A stretch of 23,516 nucleotides of DNA, taken from positions 1 to 23,516 of IMG/VR virus record IMGVR_UViG_3300031687_000102. The stretch is one strand, 5' to 3'. The notes below the pieces were generated by a model, which did no database searches, was not told the origin of the DNA, and was given only the letters and a program-made list of their open reading frames with translations. Positions 1 through 7,076 of this stretch are shown here, in pieces (position 1 is the stretch's first letter; every line of letters begins with the position of its first letter). A program made the translations under genes and the position numbers. This stretch comes from a virus.

Positions 1-110
1 GCGCCCTCTGACGTTTGCCATTCTTCTCCAAATAAGGTGAAGAATTGCTCATCAATGTCAAAAGCAAACAATGCTACCTGGAAGTCTCTGATATCGCGAT
101 TAAAGATCAC
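1..110 (-). CDS. Start of an unknown gene (partial, GTG start)
   Basis: An open frame leaves the window on the minus strand. I place the start at a GTG (complement of 108-110) because GGGGAG lies 7 nt upstream, inside the end of the helicase gene. The 36 visible residues begin MIFNRDIRDFQVALFAFDID and include EQFFTLFGEEWQTSEG. The frame overlaps the helicase stop by 11 nt, so the two are probably translationally coupled, and a replication-related role is a guess from position only. I do not recognise the family. The rest of the gene is outside the window. Confidence 0.6.
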   Translation of the reverse strand, partial: MIFNRDIRDFQVALFAFDIDEQFFTLFGEEWQTSEG

Positions 111-1461
111 TATACTTCTCCCCTGTTGTCATTTGCTCTTTTAATTCTGCACGTTCATCAGGATCCATTGCTGTTCCTGGTCCAATCTTCAAGGTTTCCC
201 AATCAATATCGGATATAAACGATTGCATCTCACCACTTCTCATCTTATTACACTTAAACTTAATTGCGTTCTCTTCCTTACCCCAATGTTCTAAAGTATA
301 CGAGGCATCTACTGCATCTTCGATACCTTTCGAGAATCTTACTTCTCCTTTAGGGTTCGTTTGGAAAGCGGATATGACTAGTACCTCTTGGTCTTGGGCA
401 AGTGCCTTCAATCCTTTAGATATCTCAATCTGTTCAGTCCATTCGTACTGTCCAGAGCGAGATGGAGCATTGTGTCGGCGTACTTGGTTTAGATAATCTA
501 CGATTACCATACCCAGGTCGGGATACTCTATTTTCTTTTGCCTAACTGTGCTAATAATCTTAGCAAGTGTAAGCGAAGGATCGTAGAATACATCTAACTG
601 AGCCGTTTTCTTTAAATCACACTTTCGAGTTAGTGCATAATGGAACTTATCAAAATCTTGGGAAACATTCCAGTCCGCTAGAACTTCACTGCCTCCTTCA
701 AATCTATCTGCCCACCATTCACCAATCTTCTTCCACTCTTTCTCATAGAGATTTCTCTTTATGAGTCTGCCTAGTGGAACACCCGTGGCCATACTACACA
801 TTCTTTGCAGAATAGGTCGCTGGTCCATCTCGATAGTAAAGTAAAGCACGGAACGTCCTCGTTGTTGGGCATTGACAGCCATATTACAACATGCGAAGGA
901 TTTTCCGTGACCTCGTTGCGCTCCCACAATGACCAAATCTTTGGGAGAGAATTGATAGCTAAGGTCATAGTCTTGGTTTAACCCTAAGCCTAAGTACTTA
1001 GCTAAGTCTTCATCAGAATCGAACAATTCGACTGATTCCATAGAATCGGAATCGTCTGCCGTATTAACTCGATCTTGAACTTGTACGACCATCTCTTGGA
1101 GATAGTCTATGTTTTCTTTAGCGTCTGCGACGCTGATTGTCTCGTCTAAATATGATTCAATCTTGGAAAGGATTTCACTTTGCGTGAAGGAATCCTTTAG
1201 ATATTCTAGTAGCTCGTGCGCTGGGGTATCTGTAACCACAGCCTCTATCGCAAAAATTTTCTCTTGTAATTCCCTAGAACGTATCTCATACTTTAAATCT
1301 TCAAAAGTAGGTAAAGCATGAAACTTGTGGACGTGTTTATCCACAACCTTCCATAGCTTTTGATAGTCGCCTTCAGGTAAATAATGTTGCTGTAGTCGAT
1401 TCCAAGTGTCGAAATCTCCTTGCGATAAAAGTTGTTTTAGTAATGCACTTTCTACTGTCAT
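100..1461 (-). CDS. Replicative DNA helicase, DnaB/gp41-like
   Basis: This is a RecA-fold hexameric helicase of 453 residues that would unwind DNA at the phage replication fork. The N-terminal ~140 residues are helical, as in the DnaB primase-interacting domain. The motor domain shows Walker A GAQRGHGKS (residues 180-188), the H1a glutamate in FTIEMD (E211), Walker B MVIVDYL (D322), the sensor glutamine in ISAFQTN (Q367) and a basic arginine-finger-like stretch KCNKMRSG near 404-410. I chose the ATG at 1461 because GGGAGA lies just upstream; an in-frame TTG four codons earlier has no such site. A terminator hairpin sits directly upstream, so expression probably needs readthrough from the ligase/HTH transcript. 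The length is near that of T4 gp41 and DnaB. A recombinase is less likely because of the long helical N-terminus. Confidence 0.93.
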   Translation of the reverse strand: MTVESALLKQLLSQGDFDTWNRLQQHYLPEGDYQKLWKVVDKHVHKFHALPTFEDLKYEIRSRELQEKIFAIEAVVTDTPAHELLEYLKDSFTQSEILSKIESYLDETISVADAKENIDYLQEMVVQVQDRVNTADDSDSMESVELFDSDEDLAKYLGLGLNQDYDLSYQFSPKDLVIVGAQRGHGKSFACCNMAVNAQQRGRSVLYFTIEMDQRPILQRMCSMATGVPLGRLIKRNLYEKEWKKIGEWWADRFEGGSEVLADWNVSQDFDKFHYALTRKCDLKKTAQLDVFYDPSLTLAKIISTVRQKKIEYPDLGMVIVDYLNQVRRHNAPSRSGQYEWTEQIEISKGLKALAQDQEVLVISAFQTNPKGEVRFSKGIEDAVDASYTLEHWGKEENAIKFKCNKMRSGEMQSFISDIDWETLKIGPGTAMDPDERAELKEQMTTGEKYSDL

Positions 1462-1472
1462 AGTCTCTCCCA

Positions 1473-1502
1473 AGAAAAATCAAGGGGAGCGAACCCCCCT
1501 TG
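1473..1502 (-). terminator. Intrinsic terminator between the HTH gene and the helicase
   Basis: On the minus strand CAAGGGG and CCCCTTG pair (7 bp, 8-nt loop), followed by ATTTTTCTT. The helicase ribosome binding site GGGAGA begins within a few bases of the T-run. No promoter is visible between the hairpin and the helicase, so termination here is presumably partial. Confidence 0.8.
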
Positions 1503-1525
1503 AAATCTTGACAATTAAAAGTTAT

Positions 1526-2248
1526 TTAAGAAGTAACTCTGTCTTTTCTAGCTGATCCGTCGTAGTCTGCGCAAACAAGTCCACGTCTTGTAAGCATGGT
1601 TTTAACACCCCTTACAGTTTTACCGATGTCTCCAGCGATTGACTCTACAGTCATGCCGTTGATATCCATGTCAGCTAAAGGATCGGCTTTGCCTGAACCC
1701 TTAGTTTCTTTTTGCTTAGGTATAGCGTTTATTTCGCCAGCTCTAAGTAAAGATAGTGCTTTTCCTCTGATTGAGTTAACACTTTTTCCAAGAGATTCTG
1801 CAATCTCTTCGATGAACGCACCATCGTTGACCATAGTCACGAAAGTTCCTTCTTCAGACTCGTTATAAGTCTTTACTGATTCAACTTTAGGGGCAGGTTT
1901 AACGTGCTCGGTAAGTTGCATAGAAAGGATTTTGCCTTGAATAGACTTTGCACTAAAGTGCGCCCCTTCAAAGTTTGCAGCGATTTCTGCGTATGTGTAA
2001 GAACCTGTATTATCAGTCACAAATGCTGATAAGGTAGCCTCTTGTGCGTCACTAAAGGATTTAGTGTTGCTAGATGATGCTAATTCTACGTCGTATCCCA
2101 TCTTTCTAAGTTTAGAACTTACGCTTCTTACAGAAGTCTCTAAATTCTCAGCAGCGTTAGCTACTGTTACTTGTGATACTGGGCTTTCAGAGCCGACGAA
2201 GCTCTCTAAAGATGAAGTTCTTTCATCTGTCCATTTTGGTAATGCCAT
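1526..2248 (-). CDS. Multi-repeat GcrA/Myb-like HTH DNA-binding protein
   Basis: This 240-residue protein appears to be built from repeated helix-turn-helix units. Unit 1 (5-55) opens KWTDER and ends SVSSKLRKMG. Unit 2 (64-116) opens SFSDAQE and ends SIQGKILSM. Unit 3 (127-176) opens TYNESEE, contains IAESLGKSVNSIRGK and ends near LLRAG. Unit 4 (196-225) keeps only the HTH core, VESIAGDIGKTVRGVKTML. A lysine-rich linker (179-188) precedes unit 4. The pattern aromatic-S/T-D/E, then IA..LG.S..SIRGK, resembles GcrA or SANT/Myb domains, so it probably binds DNA as a transcription or replication factor. CGGAG lies 8 nt before the ATG. It follows the ligase B-like gene by 2 nt and ends at an intrinsic terminator. 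Its target is unknown, and the family link is by eye only. Confidence 0.75.
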   Translation of the reverse strand: MALPKWTDERTSSLESFVGSESPVSQVTVANAAENLETSVRSVSSKLRKMGYDVELASSSNTKSFSDAQEATLSAFVTDNTGSYTYAEIAANFEGAHFSAKSIQGKILSMQLTEHVKPAPKVESVKTYNESEEGTFVTMVNDGAFIEEIAESLGKSVNSIRGKALSLLRAGEINAIPKQKETKGSGKADPLADMDINGMTVESIAGDIGKTVRGVKTMLTRRGLVCADYDGSARKDRVTS

Positions 2249-2250
2249 TT

Positions 2251-3006
2251 TTATTCTCCGATTAAATCTAAAATGTTGTTTATTATAATGACTCCGCGGT
2301 CTTGCGCAGCCTGTGTTTTTGCCGACTCAACTCCTGACTCATTTATAAGATGAGTACAGTCCTTAGTCAGACTATTTTTTACGGCAAAGCCGTGTTGTTC
2401 CAGAACTTCCGCCGCATGAGCCTTGCTGGGATATGAATTGAGCCTACCTGAAATACACACAGTTCCTGTTAATTCTCTCTTTACTACTCTCGTAGCGGAG
2501 AAAGAAAAGGGAAGGTTCTGATTATACTTATTAGGGTAAAATTCTGATTCTAGCCATTGCATTAGGTTGCTTGTAGCCTTCGGGCCGATACCCGCTTCAG
2601 TACAACTTTTCTCTGAGATTTCTTCGAGTGAAGAAATTGTCTCGCATAATTTTTGAGAAGCTGACCGACCGAAAAGTGGAATTGAGAAAGCTGGCAATAA
2701 AGTTTGCAAATCTACTGATTTTGACTTCTCAATCTCATTTGCTAGTTTTACTGCCATTTTCTCTGAGCCTAGTCTTAAGGAAATATCCTCAACGGTTAGC
2801 TCATACAATTCTGGATAGTCTCCGATTTCCAACTTACTAATGCAAGCTGGTCCGAATCCTTTTATTTTGAGTAACTTACCGAAATGTTCCAATTTCTTAG
2901 ACCACTGCGCGGGACACATCTTGTTAAAGCAGTATAGTAGTTCATTAACGAACTCTACATTACCTTCACAGGAAGGACAACTAGCAGGTGGTAAAATTTG
3001 TGTCAT
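2251..3006 (-). CDS. NAD+-dependent DNA ligase, C-terminal part (Zn finger, HhH, BRCT)
   Basis: This 251-residue protein matches the C-terminal half of bacterial LigA as a separate gene. It has a four-cysteine zinc finger (C10, C13, C26, C31, ending CPAQ), then helix-hairpin-helix repeats (about 45-160, including KIKGFGPACISKLEIG and EAGIGPKATSNLMQW), and a BRCT domain (about 178-251, with GTVCISGRL and a KDCTHLI core). It has no adenylation domain, which lies in the gene at 7073-8017. The two products presumably act together to seal nicks. A consensus promoter lies 36 bp upstream, and the HTH repeat gene follows. Phage T5 is recalled to encode a comparable two-subunit NAD+ ligase; physical association here is inferred. 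Confidence 0.88.
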   Translation of the reverse strand: MTQILPPASCPSCEGNVEFVNELLYCFNKMCPAQWSKKLEHFGKLLKIKGFGPACISKLEIGDYPELYELTVEDISLRLGSEKMAVKLANEIEKSKSVDLQTLLPAFSIPLFGRSASQKLCETISSLEEISEKSCTEAGIGPKATSNLMQWLESEFYPNKYNQNLPFSFSATRVVKRELTGTVCISGRLNSYPSKAHAAEVLEQHGFAVKNSLTKDCTHLINESGVESAKTQAAQDRGVIIINNILDLIGE

Positions 3007-3041
3007 TTCGATTTGTTTCTCTTTTCTTATTTATATTGTAT

Positions 3042-3081
3042 ATTATAGAGGAAATTTAACCTCTTGTCAAGAACTATTTTT
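3042..3081 (-). promoter_or_regulatory. Promoter P1 (ligase B-like gene)
   Basis: Minus-strand TTGACA (3065-3070), a 17-bp spacer and TATAAT (3042-3047), with AAAATAGTTC directly upstream of the -35. The spacer holds an imperfect inverted repeat (AGAGG...CCTCT) that could be an operator. It shares the spacer end ATTTCCTC with promoter P4. The predicted leader is about 28 nt. Confidence 0.88.
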
Positions 3082-3087
3082 TTATTC

Positions 3088-3219
3088 CTAACTTTCTTCA
3101 TCAAGTTCAAAAATTTCATCATCTTCGTAGACATAAGTGTCTGGAGTATAATTTCTCCTTAACTGCCATTCGAACCATAACGTTTTTATCTTCTTAACTA
3201 TCTTTTGTAAAAAATTCAT
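3088..3219 (-). CDS. Small protein, basic N-terminus and acidic tail
   Basis: This 43-residue frame begins MNFLQKIVKKIKTLWFEW and ends in an acidic stretch, YEDDEIFELDEES. It overlaps the end of the SGNH gene by 26 nt and stops 7 bp before the A-run of promoter P1, so it neatly fills the gap. The first 18 residues could form an amphipathic helix. There is no strong ribosome binding site, so translation would depend on coupling to the upstream gene. I recognise no family; it could be a chance frame. Confidence 0.5.
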   Translation of the reverse strand: MNFLQKIVKKIKTLWFEWQLRRNYTPDTYVYEDDEIFELDEES

Positions 3220-4135
3220 TTGTTTCTATATCTCTTATAATGCGCTCTGCCATCATCGCATGGGCGGCTTCTAATGGGTGGTCTTTTGCTCCGATTGGCT
3301 TTCCATTATTGCATGCCATATCGTAAAATCCCTGTGACTCTAGAAAAGGTAGTTCTGTAACTATTTGTTTTCTATTCATGTCTAGAGACTCCCACCAGTT
3401 GTTAGTGTTCTCGTATACTTCCCAATCTAAGATTGGTAGTAAAGGTCTGTACTGACCATGAGAGAATAAGTAATGTAGCTGATGTATACCCTGGGCTTCT
3501 AGGAAATATTTGACTGAGAGCATATTCCCAATCGTTAATCTTAGATTCATATGAGCATTTCTAATTACTTTTAGGTATTCTTCTAGGTGTACCTTATCAC
3601 CTGCCACTAGTTGGTTATCCACATAGGGTATGCTCTGAGGCAATGCTTTTAGACTTTTTGGGTCTAATAAGAATTTTGCCCAAGTTCCGATCGTCCAACT
3701 CCAATCAGAGGTTATCTGTGACTTCCTTAGTATTTCATGCCTGTTTATACCAGACCACATACATACTACTAATTGAGGTTTACCGTCTTTATAGGGCTGT
3801 CTTGTTGATTGTATAGTTTGCTGATACTTTCCCTTACTAACGTTGTCCGCCTCAAAATAGCGTTGGTGGAAGTTCCCCTTCTGTGCTAGGGGCTTATTGG
3901 GGTACTCATGCATAATCGCCTTTTGGTTCCTAATGCTAGTACTGTGATGTAACTTGTTTCCTAGAACTGCATTAAATACTGTTCTTTGGATAAAGTCATT
4001 ACCTGCCCCTATCTTTCCTTCGTTCCATTCGTGCATCCCTAGTTCTCTAGCTACTAGATTGCTGAACCGACTAACCAATTTGTCCTTTAGTTCCATGCCA
4101 TTAGTGAAACTACAGCCTGCGAATAATATACTCAA
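3194..4135 (-). CDS. SGNH/GDSL-like hydrolase or acyltransferase
   Basis: The 313-residue product opens with block I of an SGNH fold, ILFAGCSFTNG, where the serine follows GC as in many marine phage proteins of this type. A GAGNDF segment near residue 43 could carry the oxyanion-hole residues, and a C-terminal KDHPLEAAH near 280-290 could supply the catalytic Asp/His. SGNH enzymes remove or transfer acyl groups, usually on glycans. The start is a TTG that overlaps the carbamoyltransferase stop (TTGA); later ATGs would delete block I. Sitting after a carbamoyltransferase and a 2OG oxygenase, it probably belongs to a small-molecule or glycan modification set. The substrate cannot be read from the sequence. 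Confidence 0.65.
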   Translation of the reverse strand: MSILFAGCSFTNGMELKDKLVSRFSNLVARELGMHEWNEGKIGAGNDFIQRTVFNAVLGNKLHHSTSIRNQKAIMHEYPNKPLAQKGNFHQRYFEADNVSKGKYQQTIQSTRQPYKDGKPQLVVCMWSGINRHEILRKSQITSDWSWTIGTWAKFLLDPKSLKALPQSIPYVDNQLVAGDKVHLEEYLKVIRNAHMNLRLTIGNMLSVKYFLEAQGIHQLHYLFSHGQYRPLLPILDWEVYENTNNWWESLDMNRKQIVTELPFLESQGFYDMACNNGKPIGAKDHPLEAAHAMMAERIIRDIETNEFFTKDS

Positions 4136-5517
4136 AATACTTTAACTCCATACATTTTCTGGAAGTCAAGAGCATCTTTCCATGTGTCTACAATAGGTTG
4201 TCCTTTTATATTAAGACTAGTATTTAACAACATTGGTACTCCTGTTTTTTCGTAATATTCCTCAAGAATTGGTCTGAGTATGCTTGTACTGTCGGGCTTA
4301 ACAAGTTGTACCCTGGCACTACCATCTACATGGGTCACGCTAGAATAGTCATGTTTAGCTTGAGCAGTATACTGCATATACTCATTCATCTGTCCATCAA
4401 AATAATCGGTTGAGAACTCTGACAGGATTGCTGGAGCGAAGGGTCTAAAGTTTTGTCGCCTTTTAATGCGATTGACTGTAGATTTAATATCATAACGAAC
4501 GTCACCAAGCAAACTCCTGTTGCCCAATGCACGCGGTCCAAATTCTGCCTTTCCATTTGCGACCCCTGCTATTTTATTTTTTACTATATGTTCTGCTATT
4601 ACTCGTGGATTCGGATAAGCATCTATGTCCGTGCCACAGAATATATTGAAATCACACTTGCGTTTAGCATAACCTAATGCCGCACCTAAACTACTACCAG
4701 CATCGCCAGGGTTAGGATAAATCCAAACATTGTCGAAGTGTTGATGTAGTATCTTACTATTAGCTACGCAGTTAAGTGCGACCCCACCTGCATAGCACAA
4801 ATTCTTTCCCCAGCCGGCAGCTAAGCCTACATACTTTGAAACCTCATGTTCAATATGTAACTGGGCACTTGCGGCAATATCCTCTGGGGAACTGCCTTTA
4901 AAATCTTCTAAGGCAAACCCTTTATGCCAATTTGCCCAATCGTTGAAACAATACTTCATGTCAACACTAGGCTCTCCATATGCCGCCATCCCCATAGTTA
5001 TATACTCATCTTCGTTTGGCTTCAAACCAATACGCTTCGTAATAGCACTATAGAACAGGCCGAGGCTTGTTGGATATAATTTTTCATAAACTTTTTTCAA
5101 TCTTTTTGAAATAGGATCTACCGTCCAAATACTGATAGTGTCCCACTCTCCAATCGCATCGATCACGAGACATACTACATCCTTATCAAAAGGTGATGTG
5201 TAATACGCTCCTGCTGCGTGGCTTTCGTGATGTTTTAAGTGATAATCACAACTATCGAAAATTGTTGTCGACACAGGAGATTGACCAAACTTGGCTCGTC
5301 TTCTGTTCTTCAATGGTACGTCCTCATGGAAAACCGATACGTCTGCGGGAACATCACGCATAATCTTTGGGTTGGTTTTGTCGTTCTTCTTTCTTGTTAT
5401 TCTCTCGGCATGTTTAGCCCATATAACAGTCGCATTACAACTCGTATCGTCAGGCACAGAGACTAATGATACACTAGCATCATGGAAGCCTTCTGATATT
5501 CCTTTAATTAACGGCAT
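4132..5517 (-). CDS. NodU/CmcH-family O-carbamoyltransferase
   Basis: Enzymes of this family make carbamoyl-adenylate from carbamoyl phosphate and ATP and transfer the carbamoyl group to a hydroxyl. The 461-residue protein has the Kae1-like metal site HHESHA (96-101), a glycine-rich nucleotide-binding stretch AGGVALNCVANSKI (243-256) and the C-terminal family signature GKAEFGPRALGNRSLLGD (322-339). It is shorter than the usual ~550-600 residues. I use the ATG at 5517 (MPLIKG), with AAAGGG upstream; an earlier in-frame TTG gives six extra residues. It overlaps the upstream 2OG oxygenase by 10 nt and the downstream SGNH gene by 4 nt. Substrates could be sugars, small molecules, or hydroxymethylated bases in DNA, since phage members of this family have been reported to act on 5-hydroxymethylcytosine. 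Confidence 0.9.
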   Translation of the reverse strand: MPLIKGISEGFHDASVSLVSVPDDTSCNATVIWAKHAERITRKKNDKTNPKIMRDVPADVSVFHEDVPLKNRRRAKFGQSPVSTTIFDSCDYHLKHHESHAAGAYYTSPFDKDVVCLVIDAIGEWDTISIWTVDPISKRLKKVYEKLYPTSLGLFYSAITKRIGLKPNEDEYITMGMAAYGEPSVDMKYCFNDWANWHKGFALEDFKGSSPEDIAASAQLHIEHEVSKYVGLAAGWGKNLCYAGGVALNCVANSKILHQHFDNVWIYPNPGDAGSSLGAALGYAKRKCDFNIFCGTDIDAYPNPRVIAEHIVKNKIAGVANGKAEFGPRALGNRSLLGDVRYDIKSTVNRIKRRQNFRPFAPAILSEFSTDYFDGQMNEYMQYTAQAKHDYSSVTHVDGSARVQLVKPDSTSILRPILEEYYEKTGVPMLLNTSLNIKGQPIVDTWKDALDFQKMYGVKVF

Positions 5518-6119
5518 CTGTTGCCCTTTCTCCAATAAGTTAAATTGTACTTAGTTCCTTTCGTAACTATAGCGCCTCGATGTAGCTGTGCTGAAGGGAA
5601 TATGATTGCGGTACCCGCTCTGGGTTGCCACTTACCTATACCTTCGAGTTCAAACTCACCACCGTCGAAGTCGTCATTCAAAAAGATACTTACACTAATT
5701 CTATTAGCAAGTGTCCTTTTGAATAAATCTTCTACCGATTCATCCTCGTCTCTGTGCCAGCTGAGCTCATAGCCCTTGTGGTACTCATTCATAAATACGT
5801 TACTCTTTTCGTCTAATTCAAAATTGTAGGTAGCTTTGTTAAATTCAAGAATAGCATCATCCAGTTTCTGCCAGGAAGCTGATAGAGGTTCTGCCCGATA
5901 CATCAAATTGTAACTGTCGGTGAAGGTTGCAATGTTTCGTTTTTGCACTCCTGTTTTCCAACCATTGTATGTACCCGCTGGGACTTGAGTTAAGTTCCAC
6001 TCCTGCGCTGCCTCTATAGTTCTCTCGCACCATTCTTTACCCCAGAAATCTTCTAGTATAGCAAAGTGTGTAAATCCTACTTTATTTATTCGCATCAACG
6101 GGGAACTTTGGTAAGTCAT
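5508..6119 (-). CDS. Fe(II)/2-oxoglutarate dioxygenase, prolyl-4-hydroxylase-like
   Basis: This 203-residue double-stranded beta-helix oxygenase has an iron-binding HxD in LSWHRDED (H122, D124), the distal histidine in AQLHRGA (H180) and a basic 2OG-binding residue at K190 or R197. FLNDDFDGGEFEL (146-158) is typical of the P4H-type core. Such enzymes hydroxylate a substrate at the cost of O2 and 2-oxoglutarate. It is coupled to the carbamoyltransferase by a 10-nt overlap, so its hydroxylated product may be the carbamoyl acceptor; that is inference. The start is uncertain: the ATG at 6119 has no clear ribosome binding site, and a second ATG at 6095 (MRINK) is equally possible and would reduce overlap with the preceding small frame. 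Confidence 0.85.
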   Translation of the reverse strand: MTYQSSPLMRINKVGFTHFAILEDFWGKEWCERTIEAAQEWNLTQVPAGTYNGWKTGVQKRNIATFTDSYNLMYRAEPLSASWQKLDDAILEFNKATYNFELDEKSNVFMNEYHKGYELSWHRDEDESVEDLFKRTLANRISVSIFLNDDFDGGEFELEGIGKWQPRAGTAIIFPSAQLHRGAIVTKGTKYNLTYWRKGNRCR

Positions 6120-6234
6120 CGAATCTATAAAACATTTTGTTTACGTAGTGCCAGTACCAACCTGTGAATCTATGTTTATCTGCTGCTTTTTGAGATATTG
6201 CGTATCTATGTCCGTTCTTTGTTATTGTTTTCAT
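6082..6234 (-). CDS. Small hypothetical protein, 50 residues
   Basis: A frame beginning MKTITKNGHRYAISQKAADK starts at an ATGA junction with the GIY-YIG-like gene and fills the gap before the 2OG oxygenase, overlapping its start by 14 or 38 nt depending on which start is used. It is rich in aromatic and basic residues (FTGWYWHYVNKMFYRF). The tight junction and lack of other coding in this gap support it. I recognise no family. Confidence 0.6.
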   Translation of the reverse strand: MKTITKNGHRYAISQKAADKHRFTGWYWHYVNKMFYRFDDLPKFPVDANK

Positions 6235-6605
6235 TTGTTCCATTTTTTAGGAAAGTCCTCTAGTATCTTGCTCGTAATCTGGAAACATTCTGTATGTCCG
6301 CCAAACTTGTGAGCTGGTTTAAGTTTATCACTTAAAAACTTTGCATGTAGGTGTTGTTCCATACAGAATACTTCGTATAATGTAGACGCCCAAGTGCGCT
6401 GAATTCTTAAGTCATAACCTTGAAATCCTCGACTTCGTTTTAAGACGTGTCGCCAGTCTTTGCCAGATGCTATTCCAACTTTAATTACTTCTCTCTCCCA
6501 TGTTGTCTTATTTACTAGGATAACTCCATATAAAACACCATCTCTTTCTTTTTCTAGTGGGTAGTTTGCAAAGTAGGTTTCACTATACTTACCTACGGCT
6601 GCCAT
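6231..6605 (-). CDS. GIY-YIG-like (T5orf172-type) nuclease-fold protein
   Basis: The 124-residue product has the layout of the T5orf172/MUG113 branch of the GIY-YIG fold: a YGVILVNKTT strand (about 24-33) in place of GIY, then IKVGIASGKDW (about 39-49) in place of YIG, and a C-terminal KFGGHTECFQI (about 98-108) with a possible catalytic glutamate. Members cut DNA or occur as accessory domains of phage proteins. I chose the ATG at 6605 because GGAGA lies 7 nt upstream and it overlaps the upstream stop by 13 nt; a longer frame to 6743 would run deep into the upstream membrane-protein gene. The arginine of the classic active site is not obvious, so activity is uncertain. Confidence 0.65.
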   Translation of the reverse strand: MAAVGKYSETYFANYPLEKERDGVLYGVILVNKTTWEREVIKVGIASGKDWRHVLKRSRGFQGYDLRIQRTWASTLYEVFCMEQHLHAKFLSDKLKPAHKFGGHTECFQITSKILEDFPKKWNK

Positions 6606-6928
6606 GCAAAGTCTCCAAATACTATCTTGAGAATACCTGTAATCAGTATAGTACAAGCGGCTGAGTTTAATATTATCAAGGCTCTGTCCTTCCACATAAT
6701 ACCAACTCCCAACCAACCTGCAGAGCCAATTGCTGAGAGGCATAGGTCAAAAAATGGTAATACTTGTGCGCCTCGCAAACACATTGCGACAATCACAATA
6801 CCACTACTAATCCACTTAAGCCACCAACTCCAGTCGTATCCAAACTCTCCGTCGTTGTATAATCTCTTCCATCTAAGGAACTGCTTTTCAGTGGGTAGAT
6901 TGTTGTTGCTCAAGTCCTCTCCACTCAT
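6593..6928 (-). CDS. Small multi-pass membrane protein
   Basis: The 111-residue protein has a polar N-terminus of about 30 residues and then three hydrophobic segments: about 37-53 (WISSGIVIVAMCL), 57-78 (VLPFFDLCLSAIGSAGWLGV) and 84-103 (LIILNSAACTILITGIL). Trp and charged residues border the helices. Similar small proteins with a WKDR..IILN segment occur in marine phages, from memory, without known function. It overlaps its neighbours at both ends (41 nt upstream, 13 nt downstream), so it is firmly in the ligase operon. A role in remodelling the host inner membrane is possible but nothing in the sequence defines it. Confidence 0.75.
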   Translation of the reverse strand: MSGEDLSNNNLPTEKQFLRWKRLYNDGEFGYDWSWWLKWISSGIVIVAMCLRGAQVLPFFDLCLSAIGSAGWLGVGIMWKDRALIILNSAACTILITGILKIVFGDFAWQP

Positions 6929-7076
6929 CTAATAAATCCTCAAAGTAATCCGCATCTTCCATTTCTTCAATCATATCCCTAAAGAACTCAATGTCTGGAA
7001 TCTTATGACCGAAAGGTATTTTTGTAACATACACTCTGTATGCCTGTTCTAATTGTGTTTCTAAGTATAAAATCAA
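6888..7076 (-). CDS. Small acidic hypothetical protein (TTG start)
   Basis: This 62-residue protein starts at a TTG that overlaps the ligase stop codon (TTGA). The TTG is supported by GAGGAG six bases upstream, within the end of the ligase gene; the only later ATG would leave a short stub. The middle is strongly acidic (DIEFFRDMIEEMEDADYFED) and probably helical. No family is recognised. Its acidity and its place directly after the ligase catalytic gene would allow a role as an inhibitor or adaptor, but that is speculation. Confidence 0.65.
   Translation of the reverse strand: MILYLETQLEQAYRVYVTKIPFGHKIPDIEFFRDMIEEMEDADYFEDLLDEWRGLEQQQSTH

Noticed and set aside
6606-6743. Longer N-terminus for the GIY-YIG-like protein
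   Set aside because: It would overlap the membrane-protein gene by 150 nt; the ATG at 6605 has GGAGA at proper distance.
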